NCBI GenBank assembly: GCA_030737835.1
Contig: CM060856.1
Span: forward strand, 4,249,272 to 4,313,271
DNA: 64,000 bases
Reading direction: 5' to 3'
DNA from: Acorus gramineus
Lineage: Eukaryota; Streptophyta; Magnoliopsida; Acorales; Acoraceae
In this document: one piece after another, positions 1-11,165 of the stretch
Layout of the letters: every line of letters begins with the position of its first letter
How positions within the stretch are numbered: position 1 is the first letter of the stretch
Position numbers and translations under genes: made by a program
Notes under the pieces: generated by a model
Database searches by the model: none
What the model was told of the DNA's origin: nothing
The model's input: the letters and a program-made list of their open reading frames with translations, nothing else

Positions 1-342
1 CAGGAATTTATTGAGACAAACCGGAAACGGCTTTTGAAAATGTATGTTGCATTTGTAGAGGGGCTGAAGGAGTTGGGTATTCAGTGCACTAGTAGCAATG
101 GAGGCTTTTATTGTTGGGCAGACATGAGCAAATTCATCCGCTCGTACAGTGAAAAAGGTGAGATTGAGCTTTGGGACAGGCTATTAAATGTAGCTAAAAT
201 CAACATCAACCCTGGATCATCCTGTCATTGTATTGAACCTGGCTGGTTCCGTTGCTGTTTCAGTACGATATCCGAAACTGATATTCCTGTAGTCGTGGAA
301 AGGATTCAAAGGGTAATAGATAGCGGTAAATCTCGTGGTTGA
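1..342 (+). CDS. ACS10: ACC synthase-like aminotransferase, 3'-terminal exon (ACS10/ACS12 type, partial)
   Basis: This is the last part of a PLP-dependent aminotransferase of the 1-aminocyclopropane-1-carboxylate synthase family; the gene starts upstream of the window. The open frame runs from base 1 to a TGA at 340-342 and encodes about 113 residues. It begins with the ACS-like stretch [10 protein letters not shown], has the [11 protein letters not shown] motif, and ends with EPGWFRCCF, which holds the conserved arginine that binds the substrate carboxylate. The combination [12 protein letters not shown] and the short tail fit the ACS10/ACS12 clade. Family knowledge: in Arabidopsis that clade acts as amino acid aminotransferases and lacks true ACC synthase activity, so a role in ethylene synthesis should not be assumed. 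The next gene downstream is a receptor kinase that also neighbours ACS10 in Arabidopsis, from memory. The family call is secure; the choice of ACS10 over ACS12 is an inference. Confidence 0.88.
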   Translation, partial: QEFIETNRKRLLKMYVAFVEGLKELGIQCTSSNGGFYCWADMSKFIRSYSEKGEIELWDRLLNVAKININPGSSCHCIEPGWFRCCFSTISETDIPVVVERIQRVIDSGKSRG

Positions 343-1706
343 AATGATGAGTTATTCTGTCATGTTAGATTATTGTTGAGCACAAGCTTCTTTTGTTGAT
401 TTATAACCAGTTAAAAGTGAAGTAAGAAGCTGCTGCTGAATTCACTGGGTTTTGACATTCCTTCACATTTGGGAAAGAGTGACGCTTTAACCATTTGGAT
501 CAGAAGTGATCTATGTACAGGATCGAATAACATGATTGAACTGTGAACGGTCATGGGATTATATAATAACTGCGTTAAAGTGATCCCACTTGCCTGGAGT
601 TCCAATGCATAGATGATTTTGGGCACATGATCAAGCTTATCTTTCTGAGCTCTTCAGTGACTACTTGCTGCAGGTGCAATGCCAGCCTATCCCTTACACC
701 ACCTCCTTTGGTTCCTCTTCATCAGTTGTTTCTTGTTCCAAAGATATGGCATTCGAATGCCCCCTGATCTCCCATTTAAAGTGCAGTAAATATAGAAATT
801 ATCATGAATATCTTCTGACATTCATTGATGAAATGCAGGTGTATAAAACATTTTATTTATTATATTATTGTTGTTGATATTATTCTGGTTTGCCTGAAAA
901 GAATTTTTTTTGCTTATCTTCTCCATCAAATTCAAGTAATTTTGATCCCAGGTCTGTCTTGACTATGGATTGTTGTCTGTACTAATCTATTCATGTTTGG
1001 AAGAGAGACGTGAAAGTAGGGTGTAAATTCAATTCTCAGCGAATCCGTGTTCATGCCGATGTTTTCTAGGGTCTGTTATTTGCCTTTGCAACCATTTTGC
1101 TGTTCATCTGTATTGTTTTTTAAAGCGAATTGTGCACATTTTTCATTTTGAAATTTTTTAAAATAGACAATGTTTGAATTAGAGATGAGAAAGAATATGA
1201 TAAAGAAAAATACAGGAAAAGATAAAGACCGCACACAGAGACGGATGAGAGATGTAGAAAATGTTTCTACCTCTTCTCTCTTTATGTAAAGTCTTACCAA
1301 GCTATATCCCGATTCTCATTAGTGTCCAAAAAACATTAAATTATGAATAGATTCCCCTTCTGTGTTTTTTTAAGTTTTGCCATTTGTCATCTTAATCAAT
1401 GAGCCAGTCCTGAAAACAAAAATAGTCCATGCTCTTCAGTTGAAGCGGGGAGACTAGATGATGGTTTGATAAAAATCAGAAACCTGGTTGCCCACTTGGT
1501 TGTGTGGGGATTGCTACTAGCAGCACTGAAAAGAAAAATGGTTCCTCTGTTTAAAGGTTTGATCCACCTTCTTGACTCTCTTTCTTGGATTCCATTTGCT
1601 TCACCAATCTCAAAAAATATAGAGTCAAAATCAACATGTTTAATTTTTTTTTTTGGTATAAGATACGAGGATCGCAACGAACTACAGATTTCCTTACAAC
1701 AAGAGT
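343..1706. other. 3' flank of the aminotransferase gene; no further gene seen
   Basis: AT-rich sequence that should include the 3' UTR of the aminotransferase gene. Short open frames occur on both strands, but none shows a recognisable domain, codon bias or conserved splice structure. I see no RNA gene. Confidence 0.5.
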
Positions 1707-1943
1707 TAGGTAGCATTTGATAGCAGGATTGTAAAACTGATTTTCTGTATATGTTGGGTTTAAAACTGATTGTGTAAGAAACTGTCTCTCCACAGCTTTC
1801 TCCAATCACAATTTTTTTGAACATCATTTGTTTGAAATCTGTCTATAAAAAGCTGCGATTGCAAAATGTTTTGTTACACGATTGTAAAATCAGCTTCTTG
1901 CAAATGTAAAAGCTGTCTGATCGCTTAACCAAACGCTGCCTAA
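1707..1943. mobile_element. MITE-like element with imperfect terminal inverted repeats
   Basis: The left end reads TAGGTAGCATTTGATAGC and the right end, read in reverse complement, TAGGCAGCGTTTGGTTAAGC, giving imperfect TIRs of about 18 bp around 237 bp of AT-rich noncoding DNA. The interior repeats words such as gattgtaaaa and ctga on both sides. Length and ends resemble hAT-type MITEs, but I could not find a convincing 8-bp target duplication. Confidence 0.4.
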
Positions 1944-3069
1944 TACCATTTAGATTCGGGTCATTATTAACCCAGTTGGGTTTCACCCATGTTGGGTATG
2001 TGACAAGAGGTTTAACCTTGTATGGTGTTCATCAAAAAGGGGTTGCTTTTAACAGTTTTAACTAAACAAGGAGGGAACAATTTTGATGAATGGTTGCACT
2101 TCACTGAAGAGAAAATATCATAAATAGAACTTAATGATCGTCTAAAATATACCATTAGTTTTTGTTAGCTTTAAATGAGGGATTGAAATGTGAGAACTTC
2201 CATTTAGCTCAGTTTTTATATTGAAAACTAAGATACACTGGTGTGATGCAGTTGTGACTTAGGCCCGTTTGTGTGTGCAGTTGAGGCGTCCGCGGTGTCG
2301 AGACACGGGAGGAGGGGAGACTTGCATTGCACGAATAAAAAATTTACGTCGAGTCTGAAAACACGGAGAAAACCAGTGAAAAACTATATAGGACACCAGA
2401 TCTGTGGGTTATCGATGCAGATATTCAATTCCCATTTGTGTGAGCTATCCGGTCCGTCTACTCCACCGCAACAAAAATACAACGCAACACGCTCCCAATT
2501 AGAGCATTAATGTCATCTCATCCCCGGATAGATGAGTCATAGAATTTAGAGCAAACTTTTATATAGTGATGAGCATATGATTAGAATTATTATGAAATTT
2601 GTGTTTTTATTTTTCATTTTTGAGTGCACTGATTATAAATGCTGCAAGTCAGTAACCCATAAAGTCGTTGGATATTTCTAAAGCAAGGAAGACGAGTCCT
2701 GCAAAGGCAGAGATGAACAGTATTATAACATGACAGTCCATCCCAACGGGCCCATCTATCCAGACTGTCCATTTAATGCCCCCCCTCCCAATCAATAATC
2801 AATTAATGCTGAATCCAACTCTCCGACATTCAATGGCAGACTCTCGACCGTTCGTTCGGACTCATCTCTCCATTCACGTCCCAGATTTCAAGCTCAAAAC
2901 AACCTGAAAAAAAAAATCCGACGTACAGATGGGAACGCCCAACAGTCCCAAACGCTGTCCGTACGACAACGCGGTATTGAAAGCAGCTTTTCTTGAAAAA
3001 GAGGGGAATCGCAATGGAAGGACTGCAGGATCATTTAATACCTGTGAAGCGTGAAAAGCAAGACATCTT
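1944..3069. other. Intergenic stretch, no supported feature
   Basis: Nothing recognisable as a gene. Short open frames here lack domain signatures. It separates the MITE-like element from the MULE that starts at 3079. Confidence 0.4.
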
Positions 3070-3184
3070 TATTTTTCTGGGTAATTAGTACTCTTAACCC
3101 AAAAAAAAAAAAAAAAAAAATTTATAAAAATAGTTCTATTTTTCGGATATTAAAAAAAACTATTTTTTTTAATGTTTATATTAG

Positions 3185-3214
3185 AGATGATATATATATA
3201 TATATATATATATG
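3185..3214. repeat. (TA)n microsatellite
   Basis: Uninterrupted alternating TA run inside the MULE. Similar TA tracts occur at about 5409-5429 near its other end and at 9121-9151 downstream of the receptor kinase. Confidence 0.9.
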
Positions 3215-3563
3215 CCGTTTTCTGTATAAATCTCGAATAATAAGGGAGACGACATATATATACGCCGTCTCTCTCTTGAAAATTTACGAGGGAGGAAAAT
3301 CCGTCTCCCCAAGACAACATATATATATACCGTTTCGTGACGGCATATTGCCTTAGGTTTTTTTTTTTTCAAACATAATTCTGTCTTAAATATAGTGTAT
3401 AATCATGCTTGAACATATATGAAAATATATGAAAATCCTGCTTGAATGAAATAAAACAACTTAAATGAAATAAAACACAAGTTCTATAAATTACAATCAC
3501 TTCATCACTGTTTGTGCATGAAAATTCATATATATAAACATATCTTAAGTCCCATATATACAG

Positions 3564-4722
3564 TCATCCAAAAAACTTCATAAACCATTTCTTTTTGGCT
3601 TTCCTTGGAGCAGGAGGTGCTGATGAAGATGATACGTCTGTGGCTGTAGAAGATGGCGCAGCTATTTGAGCCAGAGTGGTAAATGGTTCACCCGATCTCT
3701 GACTGGCAGTAGTGGAAGTGCACCAAACCCTTACAATCACATTCATCATTTATGCACTGAACGACATTTTTTTGCATTTAATTTCACCACATGACACTGT
3801 ACACATTTTTTTCAGGTTTGAACAACATTAATGAGTGACTTCTTATGCACGAAAGCTGACCAACCTCAAGTTCATTACACGAAGAAGATCCGATTTCATA
3901 AATGCATGGATGGACATTTTCTGCCACCTCTTGCTCCATAAGCTTATGTGTAGGATACATTTGAGAAACACTATATTCATATATGGCAACTGTCTCCACA
4001 TCATGGTCTTTCTCAGTACCAGGTCCTTCAACCCAGTAATCTTCATGATCCTCTTCTCCTTCTTCGGTATCTTCTCCCACTTCATGTTCTTCTTCTCCTC
4101 TTTCTTCGGTATCTTCTCCCACTTCTTCTTCTTCTTCTCCTCCTTTTTGATCTTTTTTTTTTTTATTATTTACTTCAATTTTCTCACGAATATTGTTCCA
4201 ACCCATGTCATGAAATAGGGACCTATAAATGTAAACACACTATACTTACACATATGAATACACCAACAAAAAATATCATATAAATACACAATACTTACAA
4301 ATGTGATATATTGACACTCCCATGGGCATTGGTCGGTGTTGCATCAATTAAATCTTCTTGGGTACACGGAACGAACGATGATGATGAAGGTTGATATAGA
4401 TCACGAACAATGGAGGGATATGAATCTTCTGCATTATAATTCATCGACACATGACCTCTTTGTATGATTTCTTCTTTCTCTAATCATAATTGAATGACAT
4501 GCACGTGTTTTGGGTACAACATTATCATCACTTTCACACCCATATCATTTTTGAGAGGGGCACCCAAATTCTTTCTGTCGTGAGTGGGATACACAGCACT
4601 TATGGGCAATTTGTAACGACTTGGATCGGTTCCTGTCAAATAATACATCATTTGGAGTAAATCGACATAAGAGATCCTCTTATTTATGTGGTGGTTTTTC
4701 TGGTACCACCTTCATAAAATGA
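3564..4722 (-). pseudogene. MULE transposase gene remnant (N-terminal PB1-like part, acidic linker, C-terminal tail)
   Basis: Read on the minus strand, about 4722-4490 translates to a segment containing YLTGTDPSRYKLPISAVYPT and PLKNDMGVKVMIML, typical of the N-terminal PB1-like region of MULE transposases. The frame then meets an in-frame TGA (after HVIQL) and continues to about 4300, where a GTAAG donor-like site follows NISHL. A second block at 4206-3784 starts GWNNIREKIEVNN and has a strongly acidic Glu-rich repeat. A third at 3749-3564 ends RKAKKKWFMKFFG, like the basic C-terminal tails of these proteins. The zinc-finger and DDE catalytic parts expected in between are absent, so no active transposase can be made. 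Exon borders are only approximate. Confidence 0.55.
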
Positions 4723-5578
4723 AATATTTTTATGTTGAACAATCCTCCTATTAAAATAGTACATTAACGGGACAACGGATTTCTTTACCATCTAAACCAT
4801 AAATTATTCAACTTAGTAAATATATTTATAAATTGATAATAAAAAAATCCATCCAACACATACATATTAAATACTATAACATTCATGACACACATACAAA
4901 GTATATTTCCTAAATGGCTTTTGAATTTTTTAAAATGTTTATGAAGAGGCCATCAAATTTTTTCCTAAGACTTTTGAATTCTTAAAAAAGTTTTTATAAG
5001 TGACAATCAAATTTTTCAAATTTTTTTTAAGATTTAAAAGTTTATTTTGAAAAATATGAAATTTTAAATAAACTAAAAACAAAAAAATTAACATTTAACT
5101 TAACAAAACATCATACATTCAACATGTCAATAATAAATAAATTCAACATTTAACATTTAGGGTTTTGATAAAAAAACAAAAAATTTATCAATAAAATCAA
5201 AACAATTGATAAATAAATAAATTCAAGAACATTTAGAGTTTTCATGTTTATATTTGGATTAAAAGTTGTTTTTGATAATTTTTCGAGCTTAGCAGCGGGT
5301 AGGTGAAAGAGGGAGAAAAGGGGGTGAAAAAATTGGGTTTTAGGACTTGACAACGGGGACAGGACTTCTATATGCGACGACCTGGATATATATATGCAAT
5401 CTCCTGTGCATATATATATATATATATATTTTGATGTGGCTCCTTTTAAATAGGATAACACTGAAGATGAATTATATAATCCGTCTCCAGTATAAACTTT
5501 AACTAGTCTAGTTTTTATTAAGGGACAAGGCAATTTTTACAGATTTTTATTTTTTTAGGGTTAAAATGCTGGTTACCC

Positions 5579-5791
5579 TATTTTTATTTTTATATTTTTA
5601 AAAAACTGCCGTTGAAAGCCTTTAAAGCAGTTATTAATTCACTTCACTCCCTCCCTCCCTCCTTTTCCAACCCGTACTGTTTCTGCTTTCAAAGCCCGAT
5701 TCGATTTTCGATCGAAATTCGCAATGCCGCTTTTAGCGTTCCAGACCGCCTCCGCCCCCGAATTCTCTTCTCCGGCGAAGCGGCGGCTATC
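5579..5791 (+). promoter_or_regulatory. Short upstream region and 5' UTR of the LRR receptor kinase gene
   Basis: Only 213 bp separate the end of the MULE from the ATG at 5792. The segment opens with a T/A-rich run containing TTTATATTTTTAAA (about 5588-5601), a possible TATA region, followed by a CT-rich leader (cctccctccctcc, about 5649-5661) of the kind common in plant 5' UTRs. Everything further upstream for 2.5 kb is transposon DNA. The promoter assignment is inference from position. Confidence 0.4.
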
Positions 5792-8497
5792 ATGAACCAC
5801 CTCCGGCGACTCATTCATCTCCTCCACTTCCTCCTCCCCCTCGCTTCGGCGGCGACGGAGAAGGACATCCTCCTCGAATTCAAGTCCGCCGTCACCGGCG
5901 ACCCCCTCCTCGCCCTCCGGTCCTGGGATCCCTCCCCGTCCCGGATTCCCTGCTCGGACTTCGCCGGCGTCACCTGCGACGCCACCGGATCCGTCAAGAA
6001 GATCCGCCTCCACCGCACCAACCTCTCCGGAACCCTAACTCCGACCCTATCCGGCCTCCGAAACCTCCAGATCCTCTCCCTCTTCGGCAACCGCTTCTCC
6101 GGCGTGATCCCGCCGGAGTTCTCCTCGTTAGTGACGTTAAAGAAGCTCAACGTGAGCGACAACGCCCTCTCCGGGCCCGTCCCGGGCTTCCTCGGCGACC
6201 TCCCGAGTCTCCGGTTGCTCGACCTTTCGAAGAACTCCTTCAATGGAGAGATCCCGGCGAGTCTTTTCAAGAACTGCTTCAGGACCCGGTACGTCTCCCT
6301 CGCCCGGAACGACCTCTCGGGGACGATCCCTCTCACGATCTCCAACTGCGACGGACTCGTCGGGTTCGACTTCTCCGGCAATCGTCTGACCGGCGGATTC
6401 CCTCTGCCGGACATCTGCGCCCCGCCGGACCTCGCATTCGTCTCCGTCGGCGGCAATTCTCTCTCCGGCGAGATCGACGGCCGGGTTTTCACCTCCGGGT
6501 GCCGGAGTCTCGAGTTTCTCGACATCAGCGGCAACTCCTTCGGCGGATCGATCCCTCTCGGCCTCTTAAGCTTGACGAACCTCACTCACATGAATGCCTC
6601 TCGCAATGTGTTCCAAGGGGAGCTCCCGGAGATCGGAACCTGCGGCGATCGCGTGCGGGTTGTTGATGTTTCCGGGAACAATTTGAGCGGTTCGATCGGG
6701 ACGGGTGTGATGAACTGCAGGGCTCTCCGTGTTCTGGACCTCGGGCGTAATCGAATTGATGGGAGGATCCCGCCGGAGATCGGGAATTTGAAGAGTCTTT
6801 CGGTTCTCCGGCTCGGGAACAACCTTATCGGGGGCCGAATCCCGGAGGAGATCGGGTCGATCGAGCTGCTTCAGATTCTCGACTTGCACGACCTCGTCCT
6901 CGTCGGAGAAATCCCCGCTTCAATCAGCGATTGCCGGTTCCTTCTCCAATTGTAAGTTCTCATGCGAATTCATGGTAAATCTTGGTTTTTTTTTGGAAGT
7001 TTATGATTTTCATTTTCTCGCAGAGACATTTCAGGAAACAATATAGGAGGGGAGATCCCACAAACACTCTACAACATGAGTTACTTGGAATTCCTTGATC
7101 TGCATCACAACAGGCTCAATGGGAGCATCCCTACAAGCCTGGGTGAGCTTTCGTCTATCGAATTCCTCGATTTATCGGAGAATTCTCTCTCGGGGATGAT
7201 CCCGTCTTCGCTCAGAAACCTTACAGTACTTACCCATTTTAACCTATCATATAATTTGCTCACTGGAGCCATTCCAGCAATCAGCATTATCCAGAACTTC
7301 GGCCCCACCGCCTTCTCCCACAATGCAGGCCTCTGCGGGCGCCCACTTGACACCCCTTGCAAGACCAATGCGAAGAGGACTCACGTTCTAAGTGTCTCGG
7401 CTATAGCAGCCATCGTAGCTGCTGCTGTGATTGTGACAGGGGTTTGCGTGATCACAGCGATGAATGTCTATGCTCGTCAGAGTAGGAGAACAGAAGATGA
7501 AGTGATAGTGGTCTCTGAAAGCACTCCGCCTGCTTCGATGGGTGGGGGTTCGAATGTCATCATAGGGAAGCTTGTCCTCTTCAGCAAGAGCTTGCCTTCC
7601 AGATACCAAGACTGGGAGGCAGGCACGAAGGCATTGCTTGACAAGGACTGCCTGATCGGTGGAGGATCCATCGGTTCGGTCTACAAGATGAGTTTTGAAA
7701 GCGGGATCTCTATCGCGGTGAAGAAGCTCGAGACTTTGGGGAGGATCAATGGTCAGGAGGAGTTCGAGCACGAGATTGGACGTTTGGGCAATCTCCGACA
7801 TCCAAACCTTGTTGCCTTTCAGGGCTACTACTGGTCGTCGACAATGCAGTTGATTCTATCTGAGTTTGTACAGAATGGTAACCTCTATCAGCACCTGCAT
7901 GGGTTAAGTTACTTGGGCAGCAGCAGTAGTAGGAGCCAACTCGATTGGTCGAGGAGGTTTCAAATCACTCTCGGGACAGCGAAAGCTCTCGCATACCTTC
8001 ACCATGACTGCAAACCTCAGATCCTCCATCTGAACATCAAATCCAAAAACATACTATTAGACGATCGGTTCGAGGCCAAGTTATCGGACTATGGGTTCAT
8101 GAAACTGCTCCCAGTTCTGGGAAGTCTGACAAAATTCCACACCGCGGTTGGTTACGTGGCACCGGAGTTGGCCTGCCAGAGCTTGAGCTTCAGTGAAAAG
8201 TGTGATGTGTATAGCTTTGGAGTTGTGTTGTTGGAGATGGTGTCGGGGAGAGAGCCCGTGGATAGGACGGTCACGGGGGAGGTGGTGGTGCTATGTGAAT
8301 ATTTGAGGGCGTTGTTGATGAGGGGTTTGGCTTCTAATTGCTTTGATAGAACGCTTTGTGGCGTTGTGGAGAGTGAATTGGTTCAGGTTCTGAAGCTGGG
8401 GTTGATCTGCACTTCAGATGCTCCTTCGCGGAGGCCTAGCATGGCAGAGGTTGTTCAGGTTCTGGAATCAATTCAGCCTGACATAGTGAGTGGTTGA
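5792..8497 (+). CDS. LRR receptor-like protein kinase, At1g12460/At1g62950 type (probable pseudokinase)
   Basis: Single-pass plasma-membrane receptor-like protein of 877 residues in two exons, 5792-6951 and 7024-8497, with a 72-bp GT-AG intron that falls inside the LRR domain. The ATG at 5792 is the only in-frame ATG before the domain and starts a signal peptide (MNHLRRLIHLLHFLLPLAS). Next come an LRR N-cap (PCSDFAGVTC), about 15-16 plant LRRs with LxxLxLxxNxLsGxIP spacing, a CxxxxxxxPC cap (LCGRPLDTPC), a TM segment near residues 508-530 and a kinase domain at about 590-870. The glycine loop reads GGGSIGSVYK and the ATP-binding lysine is present (IAVKKLE). The catalytic loop reads HLNIKSKN instead of HRDxKxxN and DFG is DYG, so phosphotransfer is unlikely. 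The same changes are, as I recall, present in the Arabidopsis homologues, so they are a family trait and not decay. Length matches the family (about 880). Exon 1 is much richer in GC than exon 2. The ligand is unknown. Confidence 0.93.
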
Positions 8498-9110
8498 AAG
8501 AAAGCGAGGAGGTAGTGGAATTTGGTGAGATTTTTGTTAAGCAAAGACATAGAAGTGCCCATACGAGGAAATTAAAGCAGTGGAGGGCTAGAAAAACAAG
8601 ATCATTCTTTCTTGATTCTTTTTTTTTTGTTTTTCCATTTTTTTAAATTATGGTTAGTCTTCTTTGAATTTGTCATTCTGTTGCAATAAAGAAGCATTTT
8701 TTTTTTTTTTTGATCAAATTTCACATATTTTACTCGATGAAATCTTTTAAGTTTTCTAAAATTCAGATGTTAATCGAATGATGTGTGAATGGAAGAGGAG
8801 GAAGTGATAAGGTCTACAAATTTTCGCATCACAAACATAAATGAAAGAGCTCAGTTACACTCACTGTAATTGTAACGGTGTGTGTGTATGGCTAATATGC
8901 TGCGGTCAACATATCACCCCTTTATCATGTGAACCGGAGTTGTGATTGGATGGAGTATATTTTTTTCGAACTCTTACTGATAAGTATCTATTGAAAAACA
9001 CAACGTTCATAAAACTCTTACTAGTAAGAGTTTTAAAAAAAGAGACTTTCCAATCATGAGATTTACACGATCAAACGATTCATACGTGATTCGCACATAC
9101 AGTATATTTT
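8498..9110 (+). other. 3' UTR and 3' flank of the receptor kinase
   Basis: An AATAAA signal at 8685-8690 lies 188 bp past the stop codon and is followed by a T-rich tract, a plausible plant polyadenylation region. Further on is a perfect 26-bp palindrome at 9012-9037 (half-site TAAAACTCTTACT). No coding sequence is seen. Confidence 0.5.
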
Positions 9111-9118
9111 CACTATTG

Positions 9119-9120
<2 letters not shown>

Positions 9121-9151
<31 letters not shown>
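9121..9151. repeat. (TA)n microsatellite
   Basis: About 15 TA units directly before a block at 9152-9360 in which the phrase ccatataacccc or its complement occurs several times in both orientations. This may be the degenerate left end of the large inverted-repeat element. Confidence 0.85.
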
Positions 9152-9154
<3 letters not shown>

Positions 9155-9364
9155 GGGAAATATTCATATAACCCCCTAAAATCTAACCTAAATCCATATA
9201 ACCCCCTGCAATCTTTATATATCCATATAAACCCCCTGTAATCAAACCCTAAAATCCATATAACCCCCTCCGTCCGCCTTCCGTCAGCCGAGTTAATTGC
9301 GAGGATTTTATGCAGGGGGTTATATGGATTTTTTCATATTACAGGGGTTTATATGGATTTTTCC

Positions 9365-9845
9365 CTCTCTCTCTCTCATTTTATTTTTCACCGCAAAATC
9401 ACTTCTCCTCACGAGGCCGTCGGCGACTCCCCTCCTCACGCACGTAGTCGGCGACTCTCCTCACGCCGTCACCTCCGTTCGACACCCCATCCCCCTGCGT
9501 CGTCCCCGTCCCGGCATCATCCACGCCCACGCCCTAGCATCGTCCACTTCGTGTTAACATCCATTGTAAGTATTTTTTTTCCATGTTCTGATTATTTAGG
9601 ATTTTTTTTATTTCATTTGTGATTTTGTTTGATTAGTTAGGGCTTTCATAAATTTTTTGTGATTTTTTTAGGGTTTGTAAATATGTAAATGTTAAGGGTT
9701 TAGGATTTTTTTTCCTTTTTCATAGGGGAAATGATGTTTGTATATCCAGATGCTGAAATCGTTGGTTTTTTTTTTTTTTTTTTGAGTTTGCAAAAATCTA
9801 AAAAAAAATGCCAGTATTTGTTTCAATTGGATTGCCATTAATGAC
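9365..9845 (+). repeat. Left inverted-repeat arm
   Basis: Includes a GC-rich stretch (about 9410-9560) rich in CGTCGGCGACTC-like words and then AT-rich, T-run sequence. Its counterpart is 16440-16955 on the opposite strand. Differences are mostly homopolymer lengths and substitutions, which points to an old pair. Confidence 0.72.
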
Positions 9846-9997
9846 ATATAGATCTAGATTTTTGTTGATGATGTTTAATATATTTTGTGATAGTTTTTAT
9901 CCAATACATGAAAAAAAAATTTATGTTAGTTTGTGCTGGGCTATTAATAAACATTGCAATTTGAACAACTTCACTGCAACTAACTTCATTTGTTTTG

Positions 9998-10417
9998 GGG
10001 AAATTAATTAAAGGTCCCTGTGTACACCTCTGTAATAAGAATAGGTCTCTGGAATTTTTCTTATTTTCTTTAGGTCCCTCAGTTAATGGTGGTATTATGT
10101 TTAGATTCTTCCATCTAACTTCTATCCAACCTAATTTTTTTCCTTCCTCTTTTACCCCCAACTCAATATGTTTTTCCTTTTCTCCCCCAACCTTTCTATT
10201 TCTTCCTCAAACAAATGAAAAGGTAAGACCACCTCCACCAGCACCCCCCACTACGCCCCCCCCCCCCCCACTGGCCGATCCAGCCTCCACCAGCGCCCCG
10301 CAACCTCTCCTGACCTTCTCTCACTGGAGCCCGACCACCCCCCGTGACCCCATCGCCGCCCACAACCCTCCTGCGACCCCACAGAGGTGTCCCTAGGGAC
10401 CTCTAATTAATTTTTTC
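9998..10417. mobile_element. Small non-autonomous MULE with a GC-rich insert (Pack-MULE-like)
   Basis: Left end GGGAAATTAATTAAAGG; right end in reverse complement GAAAAAATTAATTAGAGG. Flanks are ATTTGTTTT (about 9988-9996) and ATTTGTGTT (10418-10426), a 9-bp target duplication with one mismatch. The termini and the repeated phrase AGGTCCCT match those of the 20-kb MULE at 42141-62235, so both belong to one family. The interior holds a C-rich block (about 10225-10385) with Pro-coding triplets, unlike its AT-rich surroundings, as in MULEs that have captured host sequence. It is too short to encode a transposase. Confidence 0.66.
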
Positions 10418-10844
10418 ATTTGTGTTTTTGCTTGCTTGGGGGAGACTTAAGGGGTTGACAGGTTTGGTCACATGGTGTATTTCATTTGTTTTTTAGTTTG
10501 CTTGGGAGACTCTTAAGGGGGGTTATTCAAATCAAGCAGAATAATATGCTAGGATTTGGACTTTTTGTTGAATTAAACACTTCTCATGTTCACTTAGATA
10601 ATGCTGGGATTTAGTAGAAAAATGTATGTTTCCTTGTAATAATGTTGAAACACTTAGAAGCAACCTCTTTGGCATATCACTTTAATTGTTTGTGATTGTT
10701 TTATTAGCTAGGGCTTTCATATTTTGGGTTCCAATTACATTGGTTTTTTTAGTTAAATTGATTTTGTTGTATCAGTAATATGTTGGTTATTGTTTTATTT
10801 CTAGGTCAGTGTTCGAGAAGGCATAGAGATGTGCAGTGTTGACA

Positions 10845-11165
10845 TTTCAGTGAAGAAGGGTTTGGTTGTTTCAATAAATGGTGTTCAGTGAAGAAGTGTT
10901 TGGTTGTTTCAGTTTTTGGAAGTGCCAATGTTAATGTTTGAATATACTGTTATAGTTTTGTCTCCTGTTTCTAGAGTTCAGTGAAGAAGGGTTCGGTTGT
11001 TTCAATTTTTGAGTGTCAATGTTAATGTTTAAATGAGATGTTGTAGTTTTGTCCCCAGTTTCTCCTGTTTTTATAATTTAGTGAAGAAGGGTTTGGTTGT
11101 TTCAGTTTTTGAGTGTGTCAATGTTAACGTTTGCATATACTGTTGTAGTTTTATCTCCTGTTTAA
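10845..11165. repeat. Tandem repeat, about 3-4 diverged units of ~92-103 bp
   Basis: Units begin with GTGAAGAAGGGTTTGGTTG followed by TTTCAGTTTTTGAGTGTCAA and a TGTTGTAGTTTTGTC-like segment. Starts are near 10845 (short unit), 10885, 10977 and 11080. Noncoding; part of the interior of the large inverted-repeat element. Confidence 0.7.

Larger units (their letters stand above)
3079..5578. mobile_element. Degenerate Mutator-like element (MULE) upstream of the receptor kinase
   Basis: The left end (3079-3100) reads GGGTAATTAGTACTCTTAAC and the right end, in reverse complement from 5578, GGGTAACCAGCATTTTAACC; they agree with one gap and a few substitutions. The flanks are TATTTTTCT (3070-3078) and TATTTTTAT (5579-5587), a 9-bp target duplication with one mismatch, as expected for Mutator elements, although the AT-rich context weakens this. 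Inside, on the minus strand, are remnants of a MULE transposase gene (separate entry), (TA)n tracts and near-palindromic GAGACG/CGTCTC motifs with ATATAT centres at about 3248-3273. The catalytic transposase core is missing, so this is a deletion derivative. Confidence 0.68.

Noticed and set aside
5612..5791. In-frame N-terminal extension of the receptor kinase
   Set aside because: It has no ATG (it opens with TTG), runs through the CT-rich leader, and would bury the signal peptide that starts at the ATG at 5792.
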